DNA of 45,263 nt from Thermoanaerobaculia bacterium (GTDB taxonomy: Bacteria; Acidobacteriota; Thermoanaerobaculia; Multivoradales; JAGPDF01). The stretch lies in NCBI GenBank assembly GCA_017998715.1, contig JAGOCP010000003.1:1-45263 (forward strand), read 5' to 3'. Both the position numbers and the translations under genes were made by a program. The notes under the pieces were generated by a model. The model was given only the letters and a program-made list of their open reading frames with translations, was not told the origin of the DNA and ran no database searches. Below, piece after piece: positions 17,932 through 25,632 of this stretch. Every line of letters begins with the position of its first letter. Within the stretch, counting starts at the first letter, position 1.

Positions 17932-18038
17932 GGGGGACGGGGCCTGCGGGCGCGAACGGGCGAGAGTTGATATGCTCAGTGGCTCAAAACGCCTCCTCAG
18001 GCTGGTGGCGTCAAACCTAGCGACCCGGGCATCGACTC

Positions 18039-18593
18039 ATGGCGGAAACCAAGGCGGACAACCGCATCGTCATTACGATGAACAACACCACCCTCGAGCT
18101 GGTGGAGGGGGATATTACCGATCTCGACGTGGAGGCGATCGTCAACGCCGCCAACGAGAACCTGGTGCTGGGCGGCGGCGTGGCGGGCACGATCAAGCGG
18201 CGCGGCGGGCCTTCGGTCCAGGAGGAGTGCCGGCGGATCGGCTCGACCGGCGTCGGCACCGCGGTCATCACCGGCGCCGGCAAGATGAAGTTCAAGCACG
18301 TCATCCACGCCGTCGGTCCGAAGATGGGCGAAGGGGACGAGGACCGCAAGCTCTCGGCCGCGGTGCGCTCGTCGCTCGCGCTCGCCGACCGCCACGGCTT
18401 GAAGTCGGTCGCCATCCCGGCGATCTCGACCGGCAACTTCGGCTTTCCCGTCGAGCGCTGCGCGCGCATCCTGCTCACCGAAGTGCATCGCTATCTGCAG
18501 GGCGGGACGAAGCTCCAGCGCGTCATCGTCTGTCTGTTCGACGAGGCGACCTGGAAGCTCTTCGCGCGCGAGCTGCGGCGCGGTTTCCGCTGA
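18039..18593 (+). CDS. Macro-domain protein (ADP-ribose binding, YmdB-like)
   Basis: A 184-residue single macro domain. Motifs include GDITDLDVEAIVNAAN (24-39), GGGVAG (45-50), the TGAG turn at VITGAGKMKFKHVIHAVGP and the phosphate-binding STGNFGFP loop. Such proteins bind ADP-ribose and commonly remove acetyl or ADP-ribosyl groups from O-acetyl-ADP-ribose or modified proteins. ATG 18039 is used; a second in-frame ATG at 18078 just before the domain is an alternative, and neither has a clear ribosome binding site. The substrate cannot be determined here. It lies between divergent argS and a convergent SRPBCC gene. Confidence 0.9.
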   Translation: MAETKADNRIVITMNNTTLELVEGDITDLDVEAIVNAANENLVLGGGVAGTIKRRGGPSVQEECRRIGSTGVGTAVITGAGKMKFKHVIHAVGPKMGEGDEDRKLSAAVRSSLALADRHGLKSVAIPAISTGNFGFPVERCARILLTEVHRYLQGGTKLQRVIVCLFDEATWKLFARELRRGFR

Positions 18594-18597
18594 AGCG

Positions 18598-18631
18598 CGG
18601 CCTGCCGCCGGCTTTTCGGGCGGTCAGGCCG
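18598..18631. terminator. Bidirectional hairpin between macro and SRPBCC genes
   Basis: Arms 18598-18609 and 18619-18631 form a 12-bp stem with one bulged T, loop GGCTTTTCG. It starts 5 bases after the macro stop and covers the stop codon of the opposing gene. No proper T-run on either side. Confidence 0.45.
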
Positions 18632-19067
18632 AGCGCTCGGCGATACGCTTCAATCCGCGCAAGTTCTGCTGGAACATCCGCCGGCTGGCGGCATCGAACC
18701 TCAACAGGCGGAAGAGCAGCACGCCCGCGCCGCTGAAGCTCTCCTGCTCGCGGACGAACGTGCCGTTGGGCTTGGCGTCGAGATAGAAGGCGTGCCGCCC
18801 GGTCACACCGGCGCCGCTGGCGGTCCAGATCAGGGCGCGCGGGGCTGTCGCCGCCTCCACCTGGGCGTTGAAGCGGAGGGTCAGCCACCCCAGATGGACG
18901 GCGAGTACGAACGACGATCCGTCGTGCAGGGTCTTCCTGTCCCGGGTCTCGGCATCGCGACAGCCGGGCCACCAGTGCTGCCAGCTGCGGGGATCGACCA
19001 GGAACTTCCAGACGACTTCCGGCGGCGCTGCGATGTGAATCGTCTCTTCGATCTGCAGGCGGGTCAC
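18624..19067 (-). CDS. SRPBCC family protein (START-like fold)
   Basis: A 147-residue protein with the polyketide cyclase/START-like beginning IEETIHIAAPPEVVWKFLVDPRSWQHWWPG, followed by beta-strands and a C-terminal helix FRLLRFDAASRRMFQQNLRGLKRIAE. The fold binds hydrophobic ligands; function unknown. GTG 19067 is chosen because the protein then starts just before the domain and leaves 22 bases after apgM. An ATG at 19121 would overlap apgM by 32 bases and add 18 low-complexity residues. It is the last gene of the minus-strand operon that starts at 23238. Confidence 0.78.
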   Translation of the reverse strand: MTRLQIEETIHIAAPPEVVWKFLVDPRSWQHWWPGCRDAETRDRKTLHDGSSFVLAVHLGWLTLRFNAQVEAATAPRALIWTASGAGVTGRHAFYLDAKPNGTFVREQESFSGAGVLLFRLLRFDAASRRMFQQNLRGLKRIAERSA

Positions 19068-19089
19068 CGTGGCCGGGCCGGTCCTGCGC

Positions 19090-20307
19090 TCAAGCGCCGA
19101 ACTTCTCCAGCTTGCCGGCATGGGCGAGCAGCAGGCCCATCAGTTCGCGCGCCGGAAATGTACCCAGATGGCCGCGGATCGCCTGCTGTTCGTCGAAGGC
19201 GGTCGTCTCGTCGACGAAGGCGAGCGGCGAAGCCACCAGCAGCGGGACAGGGTGGAAACTGTGCGCCGCCATCGGCGCCGGCGTCGAATGGTCGCCAGTC
19301 ACGGCGACCACGTCGGGCGCGAGCGCCAGCAGCCGTGGAAGCTGGCCGTCGACCTCTTCGATCGCCGCCGCCTTGGCGTCGATGTTGCCGTCTTCGCCGG
19401 CCTGGTCGGTCTGCTTGACGTGCAGGAAGAAGAAGTCGAAGTCCTGCCAGCGTTCCGCGACGCGGTCGAGGATCTCGCCGATCCGCTTGCCGCATTCGAC
19501 GACCTCCATGCCGCAGGCCGAAGCGACGCCGCGATAGAGCGGGTAGCCGGCGAAGGCGCCGCAGCGCATCTTGTAGAGCGCCGGCAATTGCGGCAGATGA
19601 GGGAGCTGCGAAAAGCCGCGCAACAGCACGCGGTTGGCCTTGGGCTCGTCGGCGATCGCGCTCTCCATCAGCGCCACCGCGCGACGCACCAGCGCCGCCG
19701 CCCGCGCTCCGCCGGCGGCCGACTCGCTCGCAGCGAGCGGTGGCACGCCCAGATGCTGCGGGTCGGTGTCCTCAATGGCGGCTCCCAGTCCTTCGCCGGA
19801 GAGCAGGAGCACGAAGCGATGAGCCTCGCCCGGCACCACGCGCACGCTGGCGTCGGTGATGGCCTCCAGGGCGCAGTTGAGCTTTTCGCAGACACGAACG
19901 CATTCCGCGGTCGGGATGCGGCCGGCGCGGCGATCGGTGAGCATTCCCCGGGCATCGGCAGTGGCGAAGTTGCCGCGCGCCGCTACGTCGCCTGGGGCGA
20001 GGGTGAGCCCGAGCCCGAGCGCCTCGAGGATGCCGCGTCCGATGTCGAATTGGGGCTCGCGCGGATCGTAGCCGAAGAGTGCCAGATGCCCCGGCCCGCT
20101 GCCGGGGGTGATGCCGGTGGCGACCGGCACGATCCGGCCGAGCGACGAGCGCGCCGCCAGGGCGTCGAGGTGCGGCGTGCGCGCTTTCTGCAGCGCGGAG
20201 AGCGGCTGGGCGGGGGTGGCGAGGTCGCCGACGCCGTCGAGAACCAGCATCACGATCTTCTGCGCGTTGCCCTGGGCCAGCCGGGAGAGCAGTTCGAGAT
20301 GTCGCAT
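19090..20307 (-). CDS. apgM: 2,3-bisphosphoglycerate-independent phosphoglycerate mutase, archaeal type
   Basis: A 405-residue alkaline-phosphatase-superfamily enzyme that interconverts 3- and 2-phosphoglycerate in glycolysis. It shows the metal site LVLDGVGD near residue 20, the catalytic serine region GSGPGHLALFGYDP, the family stretch YKMRCGAFAGYPLYRGVA, the second metal site FFFLHVKQTDQAGEDGN and VTGDHSTPAPMAAHSFHPVPLL near the C-terminus. The length fits the ApgM family (about 400), not the 510-residue GpmI. It is preceded 30 bases upstream by an unknown small gene and, further up, by a KDPG aldolase, giving a central carbon flavour to the operon. Confidence 0.93.
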   Translation of the reverse strand: MRHLELLSRLAQGNAQKIVMLVLDGVGDLATPAQPLSALQKARTPHLDALAARSSLGRIVPVATGITPGSGPGHLALFGYDPREPQFDIGRGILEALGLGLTLAPGDVAARGNFATADARGMLTDRRAGRIPTAECVRVCEKLNCALEAITDASVRVVPGEAHRFVLLLSGEGLGAAIEDTDPQHLGVPPLAASESAAGGARAAALVRRAVALMESAIADEPKANRVLLRGFSQLPHLPQLPALYKMRCGAFAGYPLYRGVASACGMEVVECGKRIGEILDRVAERWQDFDFFFLHVKQTDQAGEDGNIDAKAAAIEEVDGQLPRLLALAPDVVAVTGDHSTPAPMAAHSFHPVPLLVASPLAFVDETTAFDEQQAIRGHLGTFPARELMGLLLAHAGKLEKFGA

Positions 20308-20337
20308 CGGTGTCGGCGCTCGCGGGGACCGTGCGGT

Positions 20338-20763
20338 TCAGGCGACCAGGTAGGCGATGGCGCGGATCTGCAAACGGGAGCGCGGCTCGAAGCCGTTGCC
20401 GACCAGGGAATAGGAGCTCTTGCCGGCCATCACCGGCAAGACGATCCAGCCGTCGAAGGTGTCGCCGGCGCCGTAGGGCGCCACCACCGGTTCGATCTCC
20501 GCCAGCTTGATCCAGTGCTCGTCTTCGGGGTCGAAGGAGCCCTGCAGCTCGAGATAGGCGCGGTCGAGATCGATGACTTTCTGGCCCGACGGGTGCCAGA
20601 CGGAGAAGACGAAACGGATCTCGTCGTAGGGCGCCGTATCGATCATCTTTTCCGCCGCGACCGACATCGGAAAAGCAAAGGCCCCTGCGGAGTCGGTGGC
20701 GAAGATCTCCGGCGTGGCGTCGAAGCTGATCTGCGTCGAGCGCGTTTCGCGCGCTTCAGTCAT
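20338..20763 (-). CDS. Conserved-looking hypothetical protein, beta-rich
   Basis: A 141-residue protein that I do not recognise. It is predicted soluble and beta-strand rich, with alternating segments such as EIRFVFSVWHPSGQKVIDLDRAYLELQG and DTFDGWIVLPVMAGKSSYSL, giving the look of a jelly-roll or carbohydrate-binding-like sandwich. There is no signal peptide or membrane helix. ATG 20763 has AAGGA 6 bases upstream on the minus strand. It sits between the aldolase (28 bases upstream) and apgM (30 bases downstream), so it is co-transcribed with sugar-phosphate genes; no function is proposed. Confidence 0.72.
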   Translation of the reverse strand: MTEARETRSTQISFDATPEIFATDSAGAFAFPMSVAAEKMIDTAPYDEIRFVFSVWHPSGQKVIDLDRAYLELQGSFDPEDEHWIKLAEIEPVVAPYGAGDTFDGWIVLPVMAGKSSYSLVGNGFEPRSRLQIRAIAYLVA

Positions 20764-20791
20764 GACGGACCGTCCTTGGACTCTGGCTGGT

Positions 20792-21445
20792 TCATTGTCC
20801 ACCGCGCGCGAGTGTCAGAGCGCGTTGGATGTTGCGCGAGGTGACGGAATCGTCGGCGCCCACGAGCGGCGCTCCGATGCCGAAGGCGACCGCGCCTGCG
20901 GCGCGGTAGGCCGGGATCTCCTCGATCCCGAAGCCGCCGCCGGCGAGCATCGGCGCCAGATCGCCGAGCGGTTGGCGGACCACCGAAAGGTAGGCCGGGC
21001 CGCCGACCGGTGGCAGCGGGTAGACCTTGAGCAAGTCGGCGCCCAGCTCGTGGGCGGCCACGAGCTCCGAGGGGGTGAGCCCTCCCATGCAGAGAAAGAG
21101 ACCGTGCTCACGGGCGATTCCGGCGACGGCGGCGCTGACGTTCGGAGTGACGATGAACTCGCTTCCTGCGGCGACCGCCTCGCGTGCCCGCGCCGCCGTC
21201 GTCACCGTGCCCATTCCGATACGGATCGCCGAGCCCGCCGGGCGCAGAGCGAGCAACTCGCGGACCAGTTCGGTGGCGCCCGGGACGGTAAAGGTGACTT
21301 CGATCATCTCCAGCCCGTGGCGCATGAAAGCCAGCGCCTGGCCGGTTGCGACGGCGCGATCCTGGTGGCGGACGACGGCGATGATCGGCGCCTGCGCGAG
21401 GCTCGTCGCGACGGTCGATTTGAGGTCGGGCGCCAAGGTCTGCAT
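20792..21445 (-). CDS. eda: KDPG/KHG aldolase
   Basis: A 217-residue class I aldolase that splits 2-keto-3-deoxy-6-phosphogluconate to pyruvate and glyceraldehyde-3-phosphate, the last step of the Entner-Doudoroff route (or cleaves 4-hydroxy-2-oxoglutarate). The catalytic Glu49 is in MIEVTFTVPGA, and the Schiff-base Lys140 in LLKVYPLPP (FFP in most relatives is YPL here). The phosphate site GGGFGIEEIPAY is present. The start ATG 21445 lacks a ribosome binding site but has a TAGAGT hexamer 7 bases upstream, so it may have its own promoter inside the operon. No edd gene is visible in the window. Confidence 0.9.
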   Translation of the reverse strand: MQTLAPDLKSTVATSLAQAPIIAVVRHQDRAVATGQALAFMRHGLEMIEVTFTVPGATELVRELLALRPAGSAIRIGMGTVTTAARAREAVAAGSEFIVTPNVSAAVAGIAREHGLFLCMGGLTPSELVAAHELGADLLKVYPLPPVGGPAYLSVVRQPLGDLAPMLAGGGFGIEEIPAYRAAGAVAFGIGAPLVGADDSVTSRNIQRALTLARGGQ

Positions 21446-21452
21446 GGCGCGG

Positions 21453-21458
21453 ACTCTA
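21453..21458 (-). promoter_or_regulatory. TAGAGT -10-like element before eda
   Basis: TAGAGT on the minus strand, 7 bases before the eda ATG, in the 24-base gap after trmJ. It suggests an internal, leaderless promoter. Confidence 0.35.
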
Positions 21459-21469
21459 TCATCCGGGAC

Positions 21470-22207
21470 TCAGGCCGGCGGTGCCTTGCGACCGCGCGCC
21501 AGCGCGTTTCCGGTGCGCCGCAGCAGGCCCGAGAGTAGCGCCGCCTCGCGCTCGGACAACTCGGCCCGGGCGAGGAGCTGGCGAAGGTCCCGGGCCACCC
21601 GCCGAATGGTCGTGTCGCGGGCGAACCCGACGGCGGAGAGCAGCTCCTGCAGCCGGCCGAACAGATGCTCGATCTGGAAGACCGTGGCGCGAGACACTGG
21701 CGCGATCGCGATCGCGCCCGGCGTGCCGCGCGCCACGTAGAGCTCGTAGGCCACGAGCAGAACGGCCTGCGCCAGGTTCAGGGTCGGGTTGGCGGGGGCT
21801 GCTGGAATGCTCACCAGGACGCTCGCGTGCGCCAGCTCGTCGCTCGTCAGTCCCGAGACCTCGGCACCGAAGATCAAGGCGACACGAGCGTCAGCGGCGT
21901 GCGCCGCGAGATGTTCCGGCAGAGCCCGCGGCGCGACGACCGCGTGCGGCCAGAGCCGATCGCGCATCGAGGCGGTCGCGACCACGTACCCGCAATCAGC
22001 GAGCGCCGCCGCGAGACTCGCATACCGTTGCGCCGCGAGCAGGATCGAGTGCGCGTGCATGGCGAAGGCAAAGGCGGTGTCGCCGAGCTCCGGCGCCGGC
22101 TCGACCAGCCGGAGCTCGGTGAGGCCCATGTTGGCCATCGCGCGGGCGACTGCGCCGATGTTGCCCTCCTGCTGCGGACGGACGAGGACGACGACGGGTA
22201 GCGTCAC
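21470..22207 (-). CDS. tRNA/rRNA 2'-O-methyltransferase, TrmJ type (SpoU/SPOUT)
   Basis: A 245-residue knotted SPOUT methyltransferase, likely methylating the ribose of nucleotide 32 in tRNA. Motif 1 is RPQQEGNIGAVARAMANMG (10-28), motif 2 is LIFGAEVSGLTSDEL and motif 3 is NPTLNLAQAVLLVAYEL; the usual FGRE and SLNLSQAV appear here as FGAE and TLNLAQAV, so the catalytic arginine expected after FG is replaced by alanine and activity may differ. A C-terminal helical domain (about residues 175-245) follows, as in TrmJ. It starts with GTG overlapping the apbE-like stop (GTGA, 22207-22204). Confidence 0.83.
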   Translation of the reverse strand: MTLPVVVLVRPQQEGNIGAVARAMANMGLTELRLVEPAPELGDTAFAFAMHAHSILLAAQRYASLAAALADCGYVVATASMRDRLWPHAVVAPRALPEHLAAHAADARVALIFGAEVSGLTSDELAHASVLVSIPAAPANPTLNLAQAVLLVAYELYVARGTPGAIAIAPVSRATVFQIEHLFGRLQELLSAVGFARDTTIRRVARDLRQLLARAELSEREAALLSGLLRRTGNALARGRKAPPA

Positions 22208-23238
22208 GGCTTGCGGACCGCGGACCAGTTCGACGAGGCGACGACCGCTGTGTCACCGGCGCCCAGGAGCCAGAGGACGGAGGGCTTCGGTCGCAGCGAC
22301 CCGAGTCGCAGTTGCCCGCCGTTGGCGCCGAGCACGCTCATGGCGAGAGCGAGCGGCTCGGCGTCGGCGGCGAGCGTGGTGACGGCAACGACGCTCGAGA
22401 CGCCAGTCGCCGGGCGACCGCTGCGCAGATCGAAGGCGGGGAGAATGCGCTCGCCGGCGATGGTGAAGGTGGCGAGCGCCGGATCGGCGACCGCGATCGC
22501 CTGGTCCAGCAAGAGGACGCGGCTGGCGGGATTGCCGGAGGCAGAGAGCGTCGGCAGCGCGATCGGCCAACCGGCGCCAGCCGGTCCGCTTCCGACGCCG
22601 CGGGTCACCGGCCCGAGCGTCACCCGGAGGTTCCCGGCGCCCGCCTCGACGAGGCTGCGAACAGCGAGATCCACTGCCCAGCCGCGGGCGAACCCGCGCA
22701 GGTCGAGCTCGCTGCCTGCCGCCAGTTCGACCTGGCGGGTTTCGGCCACCAGCGTCAGGCGGGAGCACTTGGTCGACGCCGCCGCAGCTTCGAGGCGATC
22801 CTGGGTGGGCAGCGCGCCGCCCGCGGCCCCTTCGGCCCAGAGACGGTAGACCGCGCCGCCGGTCGGGCCGCAGGCGCCATCGCTCCAGGTGCAGAAGGAG
22901 CTCGCCCGCGAGACGAGAGCGAACAGATCGGCCGACAGGGTCACCCTGCCCGTTCGGGCGGGGGAGGCGAGTCCTGCGAGCTCGCGCTCGGCCTGCACGA
23001 CGACATCCCAGGCAGCCTGCAACGCTTTCTCCGCAGTCGCCCGCGGCAGGTCGAGCACCTCGATCTCGAGACTCACGCCGAACGCCGGTCCGGCGATCTG
23101 CAGCGCCGCCGGGAGTTCAGCGCGACGCGCACCGAGTGGCTGCGCAGCGCCAGCTTCGCCCCAAAGGGCAGCGGTGAGCGCGAAGGTGGCCAGGGCAGGG
23201 CCCCGCAGCGACAGGGAGAGTCGAAATGGTCTCGGCAC
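22204..23238 (-). CDS. ApbE-like FAD:protein FMN transferase homolog, divergent
   Basis: A 344-residue protein with a signal peptide (RPFRLSLSLRG, hydrophobic run, then GEAGAAQ), so it acts in the periplasm. The core resembles ApbE: an N-terminal strand-helix GPAFGVSLEIEV, the central ELDLRGFARGWAVDLAVRSL (DLGGIAKGYAVD in normal ApbE) and the C-terminal PAFDLRSGRPATGVSSVVAV, then AEPLALAMSVLG. The usual His-Ile before the DPRTG-like loop is missing and ADALAT is AEPLAL, so the metal/FAD site looks altered; it may be a degenerate or specialised flavinyltransferase. The start is GTG 23238 with TATGAT 6 bases upstream; longer in-frame extensions lack coding character. Confidence 0.7.
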   Translation of the reverse strand: MPRPFRLSLSLRGPALATFALTAALWGEAGAAQPLGARRAELPAALQIAGPAFGVSLEIEVLDLPRATAEKALQAAWDVVVQAERELAGLASPARTGRVTLSADLFALVSRASSFCTWSDGACGPTGGAVYRLWAEGAAGGALPTQDRLEAAAASTKCSRLTLVAETRQVELAAGSELDLRGFARGWAVDLAVRSLVEAGAGNLRVTLGPVTRGVGSGPAGAGWPIALPTLSASGNPASRVLLLDQAIAVADPALATFTIAGERILPAFDLRSGRPATGVSSVVAVTTLAADAEPLALAMSVLGANGGQLRLGSLRPKPSVLWLLGAGDTAVVASSNWSAVRKP

Positions 23239-23244
23239 GAAATC

Positions 23245-23250
23245 ATCATA
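23245..23250 (-). promoter_or_regulatory. TATGAT -10-like element before apbE-like gene
   Basis: TATGAT (five of six to consensus) on the minus strand, 6 bases before the GTG start at 23238. No ribosome binding site fits between them, so the mRNA would be essentially leaderless. It is the best candidate promoter for the whole apbE-like to SRPBCC operon. Confidence 0.45.
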
Positions 23251-23355
23251 CGCGGGAGCTTTGCCGTGGCGCCCCTTGCGAACGAGTGCGGGGTTGCCAC
23301 AGAATGCGCGCACGTCAAACACCGGCAACCATCTCGCATCTGGACGAACTCCAAC

Positions 23356-24171
23356 ATGGCAACCGACCGGCTCAGAGCTTTTCTGCTTCCCCTTGCGCTG
23401 TGCACCGTCCTCGCCGGGTGCGGCAAGGTGCAGGCCCGCGTAGAGTTCAAGCAGGGCAATTCCTCCTACAAGACTGAGAACTACCGCGACGCCATCAAGT
23501 ACTACAAGCGCGGCTTGGAGCTCGATCCTGCGGCGACGCAGGTCTGGCGCTCCGTCGGTCTGGCGGCGATGGCGGTCTACCGGCCGGGGGACACCTCGAA
23601 ATCGAATCTCGCCTACGCGGAAGAGGCTCTGGAGGCTTTCGAGAAGTTCGCCCAGGCCTATCCCGAAGACGCCAAGGTGCAGGACTACATCCTGACGATC
23701 CTGATGAGCTCGGAGCGCTTCGACGACGCCCTGAAGCGGCTGCGGGCCCGGTCGGCGAAGAACCCTAACGACAAGGACAACAACCAGGCGATCGTGACGG
23801 TGCTCATACGCGCCGGCAAGCTCGACGAGGCGCTCGCCTACGTCAAGAGCCTCGGCGCACGCGCCGACGGAATCTCTCACTACTCGGTCGGTGTCGCCGC
23901 CTGGGACAAGGCCTACCACGATCCGATGTTGAGTCCCGAGCAGCGCGGGGTGATCGTCGACGCCGGCATCGAGGCGCTGCGTAAGTCGGTCGCGATGACC
24001 CCGGATTCATTCGACTCGCTGGTCTATCTGAACCTGATTCTGCGCGAGAAGGCGAAGCTCGAGGTCGATCCCGTGAAGCAGCAGGAGTTGATCGCCGAAG
24101 CAGTCATCTACCAGGATAAGGCCAAAGCCATCGTCGCCGCGCGCAAGGCGCAGGCGGCCGCCGCTTCCTGA
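23356..24171 (+). CDS. TPR-repeat lipoprotein
   Basis: A 271-residue lipoprotein: signal peptide with lipobox LAGC, Cys22 as the lipidated residue. The mature part has TPR-like helix pairs, the first FKQGNSSYKTENYRDAIKYYKRGLELDP (residues about 30-58), followed by further repeats over 80-170, and ends in a charged helix KAKAIVAARKAQAAAAS. There is no clear ribosome binding site before ATG 23356. It begins an operon with tonB 16 bases downstream and probably acts as a periplasmic partner of the TonB system or in substrate capture; that role is an inference from the order of genes. Confidence 0.82.
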   Translation: MATDRLRAFLLPLALCTVLAGCGKVQARVEFKQGNSSYKTENYRDAIKYYKRGLELDPAATQVWRSVGLAAMAVYRPGDTSKSNLAYAEEALEAFEKFAQAYPEDAKVQDYILTILMSSERFDDALKRLRARSAKNPNDKDNNQAIVTVLIRAGKLDEALAYVKSLGARADGISHYSVGVAAWDKAYHDPMLSPEQRGVIVDAGIEALRKSVAMTPDSFDSLVYLNLILREKAKLEVDPVKQQELIAEAVIYQDKAKAIVAARKAQAAAAS

Positions 24172-24187
24172 GGCGACGGGAGAGCCC

Positions 24188-24904
24188 ATGTTCGAAACTG
24201 CACTGATCGAATCGCAGAAGCGCAAGGCGCCAAAGAACCGGGCGCTGATCATCCAGATGGCGTTGTTGATGCACGTGGTCCTGATCGGCACGGTGCTCGC
24301 CGTGCAGTACTGGACGATCGACCCGGTGGACGAGCCGCCGATCCAGGTCACGTTCTTCCAGGCCTCGGCGCCGCCGCCGCCGCCGCCGCCGCCCCCGCCG
24401 CCGGCCGCTCCCAAGCCGGTAGCACCGAAGCCGGTGGTCGTGCAGCAGGTGCAGGCCGAGATCGTTCAGCCCGTGAGCGTGCCAGAGGACATTCCCGAGC
24501 CCTCCACCGAGGTCGCTTCCGAAGGCGAAGGCACCGAAGGCGGCGTCGAGGGTGGTGTCGAGGGTGGCGTCGCGGGCGGCCAGGTCGGTGGCGTGGTGGA
24601 GAGCGTGGGCGAGGAAATCCTGCGCGTCGGCGGCGAGATCAGCAAGCCGGTGCGTCTCGGTGGAGCCCAGCCGGCCTACACGGAGCTCGCGCGCAAAGCG
24701 CGTATTCAGGGCGTGGTGATCGTCGAGGCGATTATCGACAAAGAGGGCAAGGTGACCAACGTCCGTGTCCTGAAGGGCCTGCCGATGGGTCTCGACCAGT
24801 CGGCGGTGGACGCGGTCAAGAGCTGGCGCTTCAAGCCGGCGACGTTGAATGGGCGGCCTGTGAGCGTCTACTACTCGCTGACGGTCAACTTCCGACTGCA
24901 ATAA
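24188..24904 (+). CDS. tonB: Energy transducer TonB
   Basis: A 238-residue TonB protein linking the inner-membrane motor to outer-membrane receptors. A membrane anchor lies at about residues 22-40 (LIIQMALLMHVVLIGTVLAVQYW). A run of eleven prolines (62-72) is followed by Ala/Pro/Lys and an acidic Glu/Gly/Val region with short tandem repeats, spanning the periplasm. The C-terminal TonB domain starts near 160 (AYTELARKARIQGVVIVEAIIDKEGKV) and ends DAVKSWRFKPATLNGRPVSVYYSLTVNFRLQ. The ribosome binding site is GGGAG just upstream. Its neighbours exbB and two exbD genes complete the motor. Confidence 0.93.
   Translation: MFETALIESQKRKAPKNRALIIQMALLMHVVLIGTVLAVQYWTIDPVDEPPIQVTFFQASAPPPPPPPPPPPAAPKPVAPKPVVVQQVQAEIVQPVSVPEDIPEPSTEVASEGEGTEGGVEGGVEGGVAGGQVGGVVESVGEEILRVGGEISKPVRLGGAQPAYTELARKARIQGVVIVEAIIDKEGKVTNVRVLKGLPMGLDQSAVDAVKSWRFKPATLNGRPVSVYYSLTVNFRLQ
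24371..24403 (+). repeat. Proline-codon (CCG) tandem run in tonB
   Basis: Eleven proline codons in a row, ten of them CCG and one CCC, encoding the rigid spacer of TonB. Slippage would alter length by whole residues and keep the frame. Confidence 0.85.
24542..24577 (+). repeat. 12-bp tandem repeats in tonB
   Basis: Three units of GGCGTCGAGGGT type (24542, 24554, 24566, the last diverged) encoding GVEG-like residues in the acidic spacer. Likely length variation in a disordered linker. Confidence 0.6.
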
Positions 24905-24936
24905 AACCGAACTGAAACAGGAAGAGGAGAGGAGCT

Positions 24937-25632
24937 ATGGAATTTAGCCCGATGCATCTGTGGGAGCAAATGACGTGGATCGCCAAGGGCGTGGTGATCA
25001 TGCTCATTTTTCTCTCCGTCTACTCGCTGTACGTGACGCTCGAGCGCTATCTGTTCTTCAAGAAGGCCAAGAGCCAGTCGCTCGACTTCGCCAAGCAGGC
25101 CACCGCGGCCTTGGCCAAGGATCAGATTCAGCAGGCGGTCGACGTGGCGAAGAAGTACCCCGCCAGCCACCTGGCGCGCGTCACGCGGGCAGGTCTGATC
25201 GAATTCCAGCTCGACACGGTCCGTTCTTCGGGTCTCTCGGGCAGTGACCTGGTCGAGGCAGCCCGCCGCGCGATCGAGCGCGAGACGCTGATCACCTACT
25301 CGGACTTCAAGAAGGGCGTCGGCGCCCTGGCGACGATCGCCACGACTGCGCCGTTCATCGGTCTCTTCGGCACCGTCGTCGGCATCATCAACGCTTTCCG
25401 CGGCATGTCCACCGGCGCTGGCGGCATCGCAGCGGTCTCCGGCGGTATCGCCGAAGCCCTGGTGACGACGGCGCTCGGCCTCTTCGTCGCCATTCCGGCG
25501 GCCTGGATGTTCAACTACTTCACGAACGTCCTGGAGCGCTTCAGCGTCGAGATGTCGAACTCCTCGTCCGAGCTCGTCGACTTCTTCATCAAGAAGCACG
25601 GAGGCAGCGATGCAGTTGGGGTCCGCGTTTAA
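24937..25632 (+). CDS. exbB: MotA/TolQ/ExbB proton channel protein
   Basis: A 231-residue inner-membrane subunit of the proton-driven motor. Three membrane helices are visible: GVVIMLIFLSVYSLYVTLERY near the N-terminus, and the pair GALATIATTAPFIGLFGTVVGI and GIAEALVTTALGLFVAIPAA, the family signature with the TTAPFIGLFGTV and TALGLFVAIP pore segments. GAGGAGAGGAG just before the ATG is a strong ribosome binding site. It overlaps the following exbD by 23 bases, so the two are translationally coupled. Confidence 0.95.
   Translation: MEFSPMHLWEQMTWIAKGVVIMLIFLSVYSLYVTLERYLFFKKAKSQSLDFAKQATAALAKDQIQQAVDVAKKYPASHLARVTRAGLIEFQLDTVRSSGLSGSDLVEAARRAIERETLITYSDFKKGVGALATIATTAPFIGLFGTVVGIINAFRGMSTGAGGIAAVSGGIAEALVTTALGLFVAIPAAWMFNYFTNVLERFSVEMSNSSSELVDFFIKKHGGSDAVGVRV

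Noticed and set aside
17940-18038. Riboswitch or tRNA-sensing leader before the macro gene or argS
   Set aside because: The leaders are short or absent and the only structure is a GC palindrome; there is no conserved T-box or known riboswitch core.
23239-23919. N-terminal extension of the apbE-like gene to 23919
   Set aside because: The frame stays open, but the extra residues overlap the plus-strand lipoprotein gene and precede an obvious signal peptide; GTG 23238 is better.
24371-24403. Phase-variable repeat in tonB
   Set aside because: The repeat unit is three bases, so slippage changes protein length without shifting the frame; no on/off switch is expected.
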